Source: Bacillota bacterium (GTDB taxonomy: Bacteria > Bacillota > Clostridia > Christensenellales > SZUA-584). Taken from it: DNA of 64,000 nucleotides. This document shows positions 43,223 through 54,000 of the stretch, in pieces. Both the position numbers and the translations under genes were made by a program. Below the pieces are notes generated by a model. The model saw only the letters and a program-made list of their open reading frames with translations. It searched no databases and was not told the DNA's origin. Position 1 is the first letter of the stretch; each line of letters begins with the position of its first letter. The DNA is taken from assembly GCA_023461435.1 (NCBI GenBank), contig JAEYLC010000025.1, positions 33,511 to 97,510 of the forward strand, read 5' to 3'.

Positions 43223-43654
43223 ATGAAAACTGCAAGTCTTATTTTGGGTATCATTGGAGGCGCGCTTGCCGTCATTTTTGCGATCGTGTTTATCGCAGGC
43301 GGCGCACTGGTGGGCAGCATGACTCAGAGTCTTGATGACTTCACAGCGGAAATGGAAGCGGAAGGCTGGGAGGTCACTGAAAACGATGCCGCAACAAGCT
43401 TGATGTCGGATGTGACAGGGACGGCTGCCGGTACATTTTGGCTGATCGGCATATTGAGCATCGTCGGCGCGGCTTTGGGTATCGTTGGCGGCACACTGGC
43501 CAAAAAGAATGGAATTCTGGCAGGCATATTCATGCTGGCAGCGGCGGTGCCGAGCTTCTTTACCGGCCTTGGCATCATCGCCTCCGTCCTCTTTGTTGTC
43601 GGAGGGATTTTAGCCATTATTCCGCAAAACAATGTTCAGAAAGCCGCCGCATAA
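43223..43654 (+). CDS. DUF4064-like small membrane protein
   Basis: Encodes 143 residues with an N-terminal span, an exposed acidic loop (about 30-68) and three further hydrophobic segments rich in glycine (ILSIVGAALGIVGGTLAKKN, then SVLFVVGGILAIIP). This is the layout I recall for DUF4064 proteins, which are of unknown function. AGGGAGG precedes the ATG and a strong terminator follows, so it is a single-gene unit. Confidence 0.65.
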   Translation: MKTASLILGIIGGALAVIFAIVFIAGGALVGSMTQSLDDFTAEMEAEGWEVTENDAATSLMSDVTGTAAGTFWLIGILSIVGAALGIVGGTLAKKNGILAGIFMLAAAVPSFFTGLGIIASVLFVVGGILAIIPQNNVQKAAA

Positions 43655-43742
43655 CGCAATCGGCGTTATTGGCGGAAGCGACAGGACAATGACGTTTTTG
43701 GGGCAGCGGTCTGCACAAAAACGTCTGCGCAGTACAAATTCA

Positions 43743-43779
43743 AGGATGGGCACGGATAGCAGCCCGTCCTGTTTTTTTT
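43743..43779 (+). terminator. Intrinsic terminator
   Basis: AGGATGGGC (43743-43751) and GCCCGTCCT (43762-43770), 9 bp with one G-T pair, then T8. The remaining part of 43655-43970 (316 bases) shows no gene; TATAAT at 43948-43953 may be the -10 for the LRR surface-protein gene. Confidence 0.85.
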
Positions 43780-43970
43780 ACCGTTCACAAAAAATATAAA
43801 GAGTTATGATTCCGCACCTCAATTTCAGTGCCGAAAAACCGTTGATTTCCGCCTTCAGTTTTTCGACGCTGAGCCCCATTTTGCGCAGTACTTTGGTACG
43901 ATGTGCTGGCTTTCCTTTTATGCTAACATTGATTGTATATATTGATTTATAATTCGAGGGGGAAACTATA

Positions 43971-46900
43971 GTGCACAAAAGAAGAACTTTTTTAGCTTTA
44001 TTCGCAGTTGTCGTATCTTGCGCACTGCTTGTGGCCATGTTTCCGGTCAATGTTTTGGCGGGATGGGGCCAAACCGGTACCACCGACGGCTGGAACTGGA
44101 CGATACTGGACGACAACACACTTTCCATCACCGGCTGCTCAGGCAAATCCGGTGCCGTGACGATTCCGGATTCGCTCGATACCGGCGAAGCCGGGCCCGG
44201 GGTTCTGCCTGTGACTGTGATCGGTAATGACGCGTTTAACGGCGATTACGCGAGTATAACAGGTATCATATTGCCCGGCGGCTTGAGGAAAATAGGCGAC
44301 GGCGCGTTTCTCGGCACGAGCATATCGAGCATCACCATACCGGCCGGATGCGTGAGCATCGGCGGCAGCGCATTCAACAACACTGGCCTAACGAGTATTG
44401 CATTTGCCTCGCCGAGCAGCCTTCAAAGCATCGGCGGCGCTGCTTTTTTGGGCACCGGGCTCACAAGCATCGTGATACCGGACAGCGTGACAAGCATCGG
44501 GGACAATGCGTTTTATGGGTGTACCCGTCTTGAGAGCGTCACGCTGCCTCATAACGCCGGATTCACAAGGCTTCGGGGCACGGTCTTCAGCGGATGCGAG
44601 GCACTGCACAGCATCGATATCCCGGCCAGCGTCACCGCCATAGATGGTGACGCGTTTATGTCCTCGGGGCTTGAGAGCATCACGATACCCGCGGGCGTCA
44701 CGAGCATAGGCAACGGCGCGTTTGGCGGCACAAGCCGCCTGAGCGCCATATCGGTTGATACTCACAACGCGGCATATGCAAGCCAGGACGGGGTGCTCTA
44801 CAACAAAGCAAAAACAACCCTTGTCGGTTTCCCCGGCGGTAAATCCGGCGCGTTCACCATTCCGGAGGGCGTTGAGCAAATTGTGGCATACGCTTTTTGT
44901 AACAATTACAATCTAACTGAGGTCACGATCCCGAGCAGCGTCGAGACCATTGAAAGTTACGCCTTCATCTATTGTCACAGCCTTTCAAAGGTTTTCATCA
45001 AGAGCGACGACGCGGCTTTCGGCGCAGATAATATTTTCAACGAATCGTTACTCTCTACAGCCCCCGACGGAGGCATTTATGGCATTGGGGGATCTACGGC
45101 GCAGACCTATGCCAACACACATAAGATCGCTCCGTCTGACCCGGATTATATACCATTTCATGAGGCCTACTACGTCGTTTCCTTCAACAGCGGGCACGGC
45201 TCAGAAGTGCCCGACGCTGTGGTCGATGCGGGTGAAGCAATGTCCGAACCGACGGCACCGACTTTTGACGGCTATGACTTCGGCGGCTGGTATACGGATT
45301 CGTCCTACGGCACCGAATGGGATTTTGACGATCCGGTGACCGGCGGCATGACGCTGCATGCCAAGTGGACGCGTGATGGAGAGCTTTATCACAGCGGCGA
45401 GACGGATAACTTTACGTGGGAGGCCATCGGCGGTGAACTCACTGTGACAGGCTATACCGGCACGCTCGGCGACACCATTGAAATACCGGATTCGATAGAC
45501 ACAGGCATCGCGGAGCTCGGCACAATGGATGTGACCCGGATCGGCGATGAGGCGTTTTGTTATTATTATATGGTGACAAGCTTCACGCTGCCAAGTAATC
45601 TTATAAGCATCGGCGAATCCGCATTTGCGGGCTGTTTCGGCATGGAGAGCGTCACCATACCGGCAGGGGTGGAAGACATCGGAGACTTTGCGTTTGAGGG
45701 CTGTTCCAATCTTGAGAGCGTCGATATGCCGGCAAGCGTTGAAGATATCGGAGACTCTGCTTTTCAAAGCTGTTCCAAGCTGGAAAGCATCAGCATTCCG
45801 GCCAGCGTCGAAAATATTGGAGAAAGCGCTTTCCAACACTGCTCGTTGCTTAGAAGCGTCACGATAGCGGAAATGAGCAATCTTGAAAGTATTGGCGCGA
45901 GCGCATTTTCCGACTCGGGGTTAACAAGCTTCGATATGCCGGACAGCGTCACCGGTGTGGGGGCCTATGCTTTTAGTGCCTGTTATGATCTGCAATCGGT
46001 CACGCTTTCCGAGGGGTTTTCTGAAATCAGCTCAGGAATGTTTAGTTCCTGCTTAAGCCTTAAAAGCATCACCATTCCCGCAGCTGTCGAATCCATCGAC
46101 AGTAGTGCATTCAGCAGCAGCGGGCTGGAGACGATTACAATTCCGGACACGGTCACGCAAATCGGAGAGAACGTTTTTGAAGGCTGCTTCAGTCTGCAAA
46201 GCGCGGTGCTGCCGGACAACACAAGCTTTACCGCAATTCCGAGCAGCCTCTTTTATTACTGCGTGAATTTACACACAGTCAATTTCCCTGCACACGCCAC
46301 CGCCATTTTAGATAACGCATTTTCTTCCACTGGCTTTACCGACATTGTGATCCCCGATACGGTTGAGAGCATCGGCGGAGGTGTTTTTTCGGAATGCTCT
46401 AGTCTTGAGAGCATCGAGCTGCCTGACAATCCGGCATTTACTCGTATTCCGAATTATCTGCTGGCCTATTGCTCATCGCTGCAGAGCGTGGTCATCCCCT
46501 CATATGTGACGGCGATTGGTGACGATGCTTTTGCAAGCAGCGGCTTGACGGAATTTACGATCCCGGCGCAGATCGTGGACATCGGTGACTGGGCTTTTGC
46601 TTCCACGTTGCTGACGGATATTACGATTCCTGCAAATCTATCGAGTATGGGTAGAGCTGTTTTTGCGGGCTGCCCGTCACTCTCCGATATCTATGTTGAC
46701 CCGGCAAACACGCATTTTGCGAGTGAGGACGGTGTGCTCTATAATGCCGGCAAGTCCGTTCTGCTGGCCTTTCCGGGCGGGAAATCCGGCGCTTTCACTG
46801 TGCCGGACGGTGTGCAGACAATCGGCATCAACGCGTTCTTCGCGTGTAAGAACCTGACGGAAGTGTTGATACCCGAAAGTGTGGCACTCATCGATGATGG

Positions 46901-48230
46901 TGCATTTATAGACTGCAGCCATCTGACAAAGGCTGCTGTTAAAAGCAACGAAGCGATTTTCGGAGGCAGTGTCTTTACAGATACGGCTCTTGAGACAGAC
47001 GGTATTTACGGTATTGAGGATTCCACGGCAGAGGAATACGCATACGACGAAGATATTCCGTTCTATGTTGCATACTGTACTGTTGCGTTTGACAGCAGGG
47101 GCGGTTCCTCTGTGCCCGGTCTCGTTGTAGACATCAATGGGACGGCGGCAAGGCCTGACGACCCGACGCGTACCGGTCATGTGTTCGGCGACTGGCACAA
47201 AGACGAGAATGGGACTCAACTTTGGAATTTTGCCAGCGATTACGTTTTGGAGAATATCACGCTGTATGCCAAGTGGACAGCGAGAAGCTATACCATTACC
47301 TACAATTTGAACAGCGGGACGAACAATCCGTCGAACCCGGCCTCCTATACCTATGGGGCGGGGCTGACACTTGCGGCCCCCGCGCGCGAGGGATATGTGT
47401 TCGGCGGATGGTACGGCGAAGCGACATTCCAGCATAAGATCACATCCATCAGCGGCACTCAGACGGGCGATGTGACGCTCTGGGCAAACTGGCTGCCGAA
47501 GACGGTGGCAAGCAGTGACGGCAGCGTAACGCTTGACCTCTCCGGTGCGACGCTTCCCGACGGTGTGACCGGCGTTTCGCTGAGCAGCGGCATTTCGGGC
47601 GAAGGCAGCGCGGATTATGCGGCGGTTCTTGGGCTGCTTGGCAGCAACCAGAGCGGCCTTGTGCTTTACGACTTAAGGCTGCTCGATCAGAACGGTACTC
47701 CCATCACAGGCTTCACAGGTAAAATCAAGGTGAGGATCAAAATCCCCGACGGCTTCAGCGGCGACCTGCATGTGTACTGGTACGACCCCGCAACCCGTAC
47801 GCTGACCGATATGAACGCGACGGCGGAGAATGGCTGCCTTGTTTTTGAAACAAGCCACTTCAGCTTTTACGCCATTGCGAAACTGGCAAGCCCCATTATA
47901 ACCGGCCTTCCTGCCACTCATGAGATGTACAAAGGCGGGCATGTGACGTGGAATCCGCAGCCCTCGGGCGGTACGTGGAACTGGGACAAAAGCTTTTTCA
48001 ATGCCACGTTCGACGGTTCCGCGACGTTCACCGCGCTGAAAACAGGCACGTCCGCCATCACATACACGGTGAACGGCGTGACGCAAAGCGTCAGTGTCAC
48101 AATCAGAGCAACGGAATTGCCGCAAACCGGTCAGGACGGAACGTGGATATGGGTGCTTTGCGGCGCGGGCGTCGCCGTATTGGCTGTGTCTATACTCTTA
48201 GGGAGAAAGAAAAGGCTCAAAAACGAATGA
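43971..48230 (+). CDS. LPXTG-anchored BspA-type leucine-rich-repeat surface protein
   Basis: Encodes 1419 residues from a GTG start (GAGGGGGA upstream). A signal peptide covers about 1-31. Two blocks of BspA-type LRR_5 repeats (for example TSIVIPDSVTSIGDNAFYGC) occupy about 60-380 and 490-1020. InlB-type repeats separate them and follow them (DGYDFGGWYTDS, EGYVFGGWYGEA). A further beta-rich region precedes the sorting signal LPQTG, a hydrophobic span and the basic tail GRKKRLKNE. The protein should be covalently joined to peptidoglycan by the sortase encoded next, whose start overlaps its stop. An adhesion or host-binding role is usual for the family but unproven here. Confidence 0.9.
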   Translation: MHKRRTFLALFAVVVSCALLVAMFPVNVLAGWGQTGTTDGWNWTILDDNTLSITGCSGKSGAVTIPDSLDTGEAGPGVLPVTVIGNDAFNGDYASITGIILPGGLRKIGDGAFLGTSISSITIPAGCVSIGGSAFNNTGLTSIAFASPSSLQSIGGAAFLGTGLTSIVIPDSVTSIGDNAFYGCTRLESVTLPHNAGFTRLRGTVFSGCEALHSIDIPASVTAIDGDAFMSSGLESITIPAGVTSIGNGAFGGTSRLSAISVDTHNAAYASQDGVLYNKAKTTLVGFPGGKSGAFTIPEGVEQIVAYAFCNNYNLTEVTIPSSVETIESYAFIYCHSLSKVFIKSDDAAFGADNIFNESLLSTAPDGGIYGIGGSTAQTYANTHKIAPSDPDYIPFHEAYYVVSFNSGHGSEVPDAVVDAGEAMSEPTAPTFDGYDFGGWYTDSSYGTEWDFDDPVTGGMTLHAKWTRDGELYHSGETDNFTWEAIGGELTVTGYTGTLGDTIEIPDSIDTGIAELGTMDVTRIGDEAFCYYYMVTSFTLPSNLISIGESAFAGCFGMESVTIPAGVEDIGDFAFEGCSNLESVDMPASVEDIGDSAFQSCSKLESISIPASVENIGESAFQHCSLLRSVTIAEMSNLESIGASAFSDSGLTSFDMPDSVTGVGAYAFSACYDLQSVTLSEGFSEISSGMFSSCLSLKSITIPAAVESIDSSAFSSSGLETITIPDTVTQIGENVFEGCFSLQSAVLPDNTSFTAIPSSLFYYCVNLHTVNFPAHATAILDNAFSSTGFTDIVIPDTVESIGGGVFSECSSLESIELPDNPAFTRIPNYLLAYCSSLQSVVIPSYVTAIGDDAFASSGLTEFTIPAQIVDIGDWAFASTLLTDITIPANLSSMGRAVFAGCPSLSDIYVDPANTHFASEDGVLYNAGKSVLLAFPGGKSGAFTVPDGVQTIGINAFFACKNLTEVLIPESVALIDDGAFIDCSHLTKAAVKSNEAIFGGSVFTDTALETDGIYGIEDSTAEEYAYDEDIPFYVAYCTVAFDSRGGSSVPGLVVDINGTAARPDDPTRTGHVFGDWHKDENGTQLWNFASDYVLENITLYAKWTARSYTITYNLNSGTNNPSNPASYTYGAGLTLAAPAREGYVFGGWYGEATFQHKITSISGTQTGDVTLWANWLPKTVASSDGSVTLDLSGATLPDGVTGVSLSSGISGEGSADYAAVLGLLGSNQSGLVLYDLRLLDQNGTPITGFTGKIKVRIKIPDGFSGDLHVYWYDPATRTLTDMNATAENGCLVFETSHFSFYAIAKLASPIITGLPATHEMYKGGHVTWNPQPSGGTWNWDKSFFNATFDGSATFTALKTGTSAITYTVNGVTQSVSVTIRATELPQTGQDGTWIWVLCGAGVAVLAVSILLGRKKRLKNE

Positions 48231-48865
48231 AAGAGTATAACCGTCTCACAACGGTAAAGGTTTTGCGCGCCGTGCTCATTGTATTGGCCGGCGCGCTTTT
48301 TCTGACGGCGGCAGCGATTTTTATCGTTCAGTGGAAAGAGGGAGAGGATGCCGCGCACAATGCGCAGGCGCTGCTCGACGATAGCGGCATCAAGGCTCCG
48401 CCGTTGTCCGCCGCCGCTGATCCCACAGCGGCGGCTCAATCTTCGGCATTGCCCGCAGGGACGCCGGAATTGCAGGGCTATTCGGTGATTGCGCGGCTGG
48501 ATATTGAAGCGATTGATCTGCATCTGCCCATACTGTCCGAGACGTCGGACAAAGCGCTCAAGGTCTCCGCGTGCCGCTTTGAGGGGCCGGAGCCGGGCGA
48601 GGACGGAAATCTCGTGATCACCGGGCACGACTACCGCAGCGGCGCGATTTTCGGAAGGCTGAGCGAGCTCAAGACAGGTTGCGCCGTGCTGCTGACAGAC
48701 ACCGACGCAAAGACCTATTCCTATACGATCTATCAAATCGATCATATTAAGCCGGACGAAGCGGAAAAGCTCGATGATACGGCGTATGCGTGCGAGCTAT
48801 CGCTTTTAACCTGTGAGAACAACGGAAACGGCAGGTTGTTACTGCGGTGCAGGCTTGAGGGATAA
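48227..48865 (+). CDS. Sortase (dedicated to the adjacent LPQTG protein)
   Basis: Encodes 212 residues with an N-terminal membrane anchor (about 12-34), a Ser/Ala-rich linker and the sortase beta-barrel. The catalytic residues are His134 (ITGHDYRSGAIFG), Cys196 (LLTCENN) and an arginine seven or eleven residues later (GRLLLR). The short C-terminal arm and the LLTCE motif are nearest to class D-like sortases, but I cannot settle the class. ATGA overlap with the substrate gene implies coupled translation of enzyme and substrate. Confidence 0.88.
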   Translation: MKEYNRLTTVKVLRAVLIVLAGALFLTAAAIFIVQWKEGEDAAHNAQALLDDSGIKAPPLSAAADPTAAAQSSALPAGTPELQGYSVIARLDIEAIDLHLPILSETSDKALKVSACRFEGPEPGEDGNLVITGHDYRSGAIFGRLSELKTGCAVLLTDTDAKTYSYTIYQIDHIKPDEAEKLDDTAYACELSLLTCENNGNGRLLLRCRLEG

Positions 48866-48941
48866 TATCGGAAGGCTCCGGGAAACAAAAAGACCTATAT
48901 ATCAGATTGATGACAGCGGTGCGGCTTGCTCCGCTTATTTT

Positions 48942-48970
48942 TTGACGTTTTGTGACAAATATGATACTTT
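48942..48970 (+). promoter_or_regulatory. Putative promoter of the LytTR two-component genes
   Basis: TTGACG (48942-48947), 17-nt spacer, TACTTT (48965-48970), 35 nt before the regulator start. Confidence 0.45.
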
Positions 48971-49004
48971 ATGAATGTCATCATTCTAGGCTTGGAGTAA
49001 GTAT

Positions 49005-49736
49005 ATGCATCTGACTGTGGGTGTCTGCGACGATTGCGCGGAGCAGGTTCGGCTGCTCAAGCGATATCTCGAGGATTATCAAGGGGCGAAAGAGCTGGCC
49101 GTATTCAGCGAGACGGACCCGCGCCGCTTTTTAGAGCTGGCAAGGGAAAAACATCCGGCGCTTGTGTTTCTTGATGTCGACATGGAGGGCCTCAACGGCA
49201 TTGAGCTGGGCGCGAAGATCAAGGAAACGGATGCCCGTACCGTCGTCGTGTATGTAACAGCCCACGAGGAGTATGCGCTCGAGGCTTTTCGCGTCCGCGC
49301 TTTTCATTATCTGCTCAAACCGCTGACACAGCAAAAGGTGGTGGCGGTGCTCGCGGAAGCTCTTGAATATATCGGCAAAAACAGTGCCGAAGGGCCGGGC
49401 AGGACATTTTCGATTAAGCGCCGCGGCGAGACGGTTGCGCTGCCCATGAAAAGCATCACATGCTTTGAGAAGATAGGCCACAAGATACGCGTGCATGCCG
49501 GAAACGGCAGCGAGGAATACTACGACAATTTTACGCAGCTGCTGGCACGAATCAGCGGAGAGGAATTCATTCAGTGTCATCAGGGGTATATCGTGAGCGT
49601 CGGAAGGATACGTGCCTTTCGCGATAAAACATTATTTATGGAGAGCGGCATGCAAGTGCCGGTCAGCCGGACATTTACCGAAAAGGTGCGCGCAGCGCTG
49701 GCGAGGCGTCTTTTCGCCGGAAAGGACGGCGTATGA
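49005..49736 (+). CDS. LytTR-family response regulator (AgrA-like)
   Basis: Encodes 243 residues. The receiver domain has the acidic pair in GVCDDCAEQ, phospho-acceptor Asp57 in LVFLDVDMEG, and the Thr and Lys in YVTAHEEYALEAF and YLLKPL. The C-terminal LytTR DNA-binding domain spans about 138-236 (FSIKRRGETVALPMKSITCF, FIQCHQGYIVSVGRI). Such regulators often control surface proteins, peptides and adhesion. It overlaps the kinase gene by 4 nt and sits between two surface-protein genes, which are its likely targets. Confidence 0.92.
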   Translation: MHLTVGVCDDCAEQVRLLKRYLEDYQGAKELAVFSETDPRRFLELAREKHPALVFLDVDMEGLNGIELGAKIKETDARTVVVYVTAHEEYALEAFRVRAFHYLLKPLTQQKVVAVLAEALEYIGKNSAEGPGRTFSIKRRGETVALPMKSITCFEKIGHKIRVHAGNGSEEYYDNFTQLLARISGEEFIQCHQGYIVSVGRIRAFRDKTLFMESGMQVPVSRTFTEKVRAALARRLFAGKDGV

Positions 49737-50911
49737 GAGGGGCCGGTGACAGATTGCTGGGCAGCGCGGAACACTTTTCCTTCGAGCAGCGCATTTTTAA
49801 TTTTGTGATGCTGCTGGGCATAGCGCTCACGGTATTCGGCACGGCCATGGATGTGTATTACGGCGGCACCATCTGGGTGGATATGGCGTTTGTCGTCTGC
49901 TGGGTTGTGACGTATCATTTATCCCGCTTCGGAAACCGTTTTAAGCCGGTCTCCGTCATTTCGCTCTTTATATTCGTGTTCGCTTTTATCCCATATGAAT
50001 GGATCGTCAGCGGCGGTACGCCCGGCGCGATCCCCTACTATACGATACTGTTTATGGCCGTTGTGGCCATGATACTCGGCGGGCGGCTTCGCACATTGAT
50101 GGTGACCGCTGTTTTCGCCATAAATTTATTGCTGACGGGCTACGATATATTCAGCGGGATACTGAGCTGGAACGCTGTTTTTAATACGCCCATTCATCAG
50201 GTTGTGGTTCTTGCCGCGATGGCGCTGCTGATCGTCGTCTATTCGAACACGTATAAGAAGGAAAAACAGCGCAGCGAGGATTATGCGCAGACCATTGCGG
50301 CGCATGTCCGTCAGCAGCAATATTACGTGGAGAATTTGGAGCAGTTGATCGGGCGGCTCAAGAGCGAGCGGCACGATTTCAACAATCATTTGAGCGTGAT
50401 ACACGGGCTGCTCGAGAGCGGCGAGACGGACAAGGCAAAGAGCTATGCCTCAGAGCTCGTTAAGGACGCCGCCGAATACCAAAGCATCGTTTTCGTGCCG
50501 TACCCGGCCCTGCGCGCGCTGCTGAACCACAAGCTGTCATCCGCGCGCGACAGCGGCATTGAGTTGAGGCTCGATGTGAACCTGCCAAAGGGGCTGTCTT
50601 TAAGCGAATTCGATCTGGCGGCGATACTCGGTAACCTTGTGGACAACGCGATGGAGGCGTGCGCCCGAATAAGCGGCGGCGCGCGGTATATCGATCTGAC
50701 GCTCAAATATCAGCCGGATTATCTGGTGGTGCGCATAGGCAACCCGTTTTTGCCCGCACCGGCGGGGAAGCGCTCTGCCAAGCCCGATCCGGAGAATCAC
50801 GGCTTCGGGCTGAAAAACGTGGCGCATCTTGTGAGCAAGCACAACGGGTTTATGGAAATCAAACGCGATAACGGCGTTTTCGAGGTGGATATCGCGCTGC
50901 TTGTCGAATAA
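49733..50911 (+). CDS. AgrC-like sensor histidine kinase (GHKL type)
   Basis: Encodes 392 residues. Five or six membrane spans fill about 22-170, followed by a coiled segment and the phospho-acceptor His214 in ERHDFNNHLSVIHGLLE, the HPK10-type motif. The ATPase domain has the N box LAAILGNLVDNAMEAC and the G box ENHGFGLKNVAHLV. Polytopic kinases of this type usually sense peptides within the membrane. The partner is the overlapping LytTR regulator; no AgrD-like peptide gene is visible nearby. Confidence 0.9.
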   Translation: MRGAGDRLLGSAEHFSFEQRIFNFVMLLGIALTVFGTAMDVYYGGTIWVDMAFVVCWVVTYHLSRFGNRFKPVSVISLFIFVFAFIPYEWIVSGGTPGAIPYYTILFMAVVAMILGGRLRTLMVTAVFAINLLLTGYDIFSGILSWNAVFNTPIHQVVVLAAMALLIVVYSNTYKKEKQRSEDYAQTIAAHVRQQQYYVENLEQLIGRLKSERHDFNNHLSVIHGLLESGETDKAKSYASELVKDAAEYQSIVFVPYPALRALLNHKLSSARDSGIELRLDVNLPKGLSLSEFDLAAILGNLVDNAMEACARISGGARYIDLTLKYQPDYLVVRIGNPFLPAPAGKRSAKPDPENHGFGLKNVAHLVSKHNGFMEIKRDNGVFEVDIALLVE

Positions 50912-50942
50912 AAACAAATCATTGCGGATGATGTCATTTCAC

Positions 50943-50971
50943 GCGCCGATCATGCAACCGGCGCTTTTTTT
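50943..50971 (+). terminator. Intrinsic terminator after the kinase gene
   Basis: GCGCCG (50943-50948) and CGGCGC (50959-50964) around a 10-nt loop, then T7. Confidence 0.8.
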
Positions 50972-51036
50972 ATGCCAAAAAACATTACAATGAAGCTGAT
51001 TGACAGTATGCAGATGATTATATGCGGAGGCACCCG

Positions 51037-54000
51037 ATGAGAAAAAAGATTGGTTTCCTGATGTTGGCTGTGTTGCTGGTATTATCGTTGAGCCCGCAAG
51101 TTTCGCTTGCGGCGGATTATACGATCGATTCCGGCGGTACACACGATTTGAGCGAGTACGGCAGCGGCAACAGGATTATCATATACACAAAAGAATCCGT
51201 AACCCTCACAAACACGTTGGGAACAACCTATACGGACATGGAGCTGTATTGCCTCGAGAGCGGCGTTAACCTGACGCTGGACGGCGTAAAAATTGCCAAC
51301 AGCACGAACTGGCTCTGCGCGCTCTCGTTTAACGGCACGGGCAACACGCTTAACCTGCTTGGGACAAGCTCGCTGCAGAGCGGCACCTATGAGCCGGGCA
51401 TTTGCGTGGAAACGGGTGAAGAGCTGACCATCAGCGGGGCGGGCTCCGTGGCTGCAGCGGGCGGCACCTATGCCGCGGGCATCGGCGGCAGCATGTACGG
51501 CGACTGCGGCAGCGTCACGATCGAAAGCGGCACGGTGAGCGCCGACGGCGGCAGCAACGCCGCGGGCATCGGCGGCGGAGAAAGCGGCGCGGGCGGTACG
51601 ATTCTCATCAAAGATGGCAACGTGACGGCGACGGCAATCGGGAGCGGCGCGGGTATCGGTACGGGCTCGGAAGGCATCGGCGGCACGATCACGATTGAAG
51701 GCGGCATGGTGCACGCGACAGGCGGCATGAGCGGCGCGGGGGTGGGCAGCGGATACAGCGGCACCACGGAGAGCATCTCTATCAGCGGCGGCACCGTCAC
51801 GGCAACCGGCGGCGGCGGCGGCGGCGGTGCGGGCATCGGCAGCGGCAACGGCGGAACTCCCGTTCCCATCACGATCGGCGGCGGAGATATCACAGCCGTC
51901 AGCGAGGGTTACGGCGCGGGCATCGGCGGCGGTAAGTTCTCCAGCGGCGCTGCAATCCGTATTAAGGATTGCAAGATCACCGCGACGGGCGGTGAAAGCG
52001 GGGCCGGTATCGGCGGCGGTCAAGGCGGATTCGGCGAAGGCAACGGCGGCAATATCATGATTGAAAACAGCAATGTCACCGCCAACGGCGGCGATTATGC
52101 CGCAGGCATCGGCGGCGGCGGGGAAGGCTCCGGCAACACCATCATCATCGACGGCGGTACGGTGAAGGCCAAAGGCGGTGAAAGCGGTGCGGGCATCGGC
52201 GGCGGACGATACGGTACGGGCGGGGCCATCACCGTTGAAGGCGGCGATGTCACAGCCACGGGCGGCCCCAGCGCCGCGGGTATCGGCAGCGGCGACAACT
52301 ACTATTCGGGCGCAGATCTGAACGGCGGCATCATTACAATAAACGACGGCACGGTGACCGCTAAAGGCGGCAATTACGGCGCGGGGATCGGCGGCGGCGA
52401 CAGCAGCACGAGCGGCGCCATCACGATAAACGGAGGTACAGTTATCGCGTCGAGTGTTGGGAATGGCGCGGGGATCGGCGGCGGCGATACCTGCGGCTGC
52501 GATTCTGTGACGATCACAAACGGCAGCGTGACAGCGACGGGTGGCGGCAGCGGCGCCGGGATCGGCGGCGGCCCTTCGGGCGGCTGCAATTCCGTCACAG
52601 TATCGGGCGGCTTGGTGACTGCCAAGGGCGGCAATAACGGCGCCGGGATCGGCGGCGGCAACAAGGGCGCGGGCGGCACCATCACAATAGAAGCGGGCAC
52701 TGTGAATGCGACGGGCGGCAATAACGGAGCCGGCATCGGCGGCGGTGCGGGTACCGGCGGCACGGCAGGGACGGTCAAAATTCTTGAAGCGGCGGCGGTG
52801 AAAGCTGTGTCCAGCGGCACGACGCGTCCGGCTATATACGCAGCCGGCTCTGCGTTGGCTTCGGGGAGCACGGCCAATGTGCTGATGGCGAATTTCTCGG
52901 CGCAGAAAAACGCGAGTGTGACCACGCAGTTTTTCAAAAAAGCGGATGCGGCGCTGCTGATTGAGCTGACGCCCGCAGTCAAATACCAGTCCCTTGCGGT
53001 GACGGTTCCGGCGGATACGTACAGACTGAAAACGGGCAGCGCCGTGCAGCAGTACGGCACAACTCCGAATATCAAGACCGATTTCGCGGTTACACCCGGG
53101 CTGACCGTGTTCGGCAGCGTCACGAATGCGATGCTTTATAATGTCACCGTGGCGCCGGCGACAGGCGGCAGCGTCACCGCCAGCGCAGCAACGGCGGTAT
53201 TGGGTGATACGATCCGCCTGACGGTAACACCGGCGGAAGGCTGGCGGCTCAAAGCCCTTTCTTACAGCGACGGGACAAGCCATGCAATCACGGGCACGAG
53301 CTTTGTGATGCCCGCGTCCAACGTCACTGTGACGGCCGAATTTGAGGAGATTCCCGACATTTCCGCCGTTTGGCTGTCGGCTACGGCGGACGGCACGGAA
53401 GACGCATCGGGATCAACGAAGATCGACCTTGAGTTTGACGTGCCGGTTACCGGGCTTGAGGCGGATGACTTAAGCCTCACAGACGGCACCGGGCAGGCCG
53501 TTAAGGGAGCGCTGACCGGCTCCGGTGAGCATTGGAGCCTTGCGCTGGCTTCTGTGACCAAACAGGGAACCCTGTCGGTTTCCGTCGCGTCACCCGATGG
53601 CTACGCCGTATCGGGTTCGCCAAAAACGGTCACAGTTTATAAAGAAACGAACGCGGCACTTGATTCTCTGACGGTCGGCGGCAGTCCGGTCGGGGGATTC
53701 AAGCCCGATGTCTATACATACGGCGTGGAGCTGCCCTTTGGGACAGCGCCGGGCAGCGTCGCCGCGCTTGTGGGAGCCGTGCCGTCCGATCCGGCGGATA
53801 CGCTCGATATCGCGCAGGCCGCGGCGCTTCCGGGAGACGCTGTGGCGACCGTATACGCGGCTGACGGCACAAAACGGCGGTATACCGTGCATCTGACGCT
53901 GGCGCTCAACACGCCGCCGTCACCGAAAACGGCGATCACACAGAGCGTCACGGCGGGGGAGACCGTACATTTCAATGCCGGCGACATCGCGCAGGACGCG

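Noticed and set aside
51082..53283. 733-codon open frame on the minus strand
   Set aside because: It is antisense to the Gly-rich repeat protein; the frame is open only because the GGC/GCC-rich repeat gives Arg/Ala/Asp codons on the other strand. It has no ribosome-binding site and no recognisable domain.
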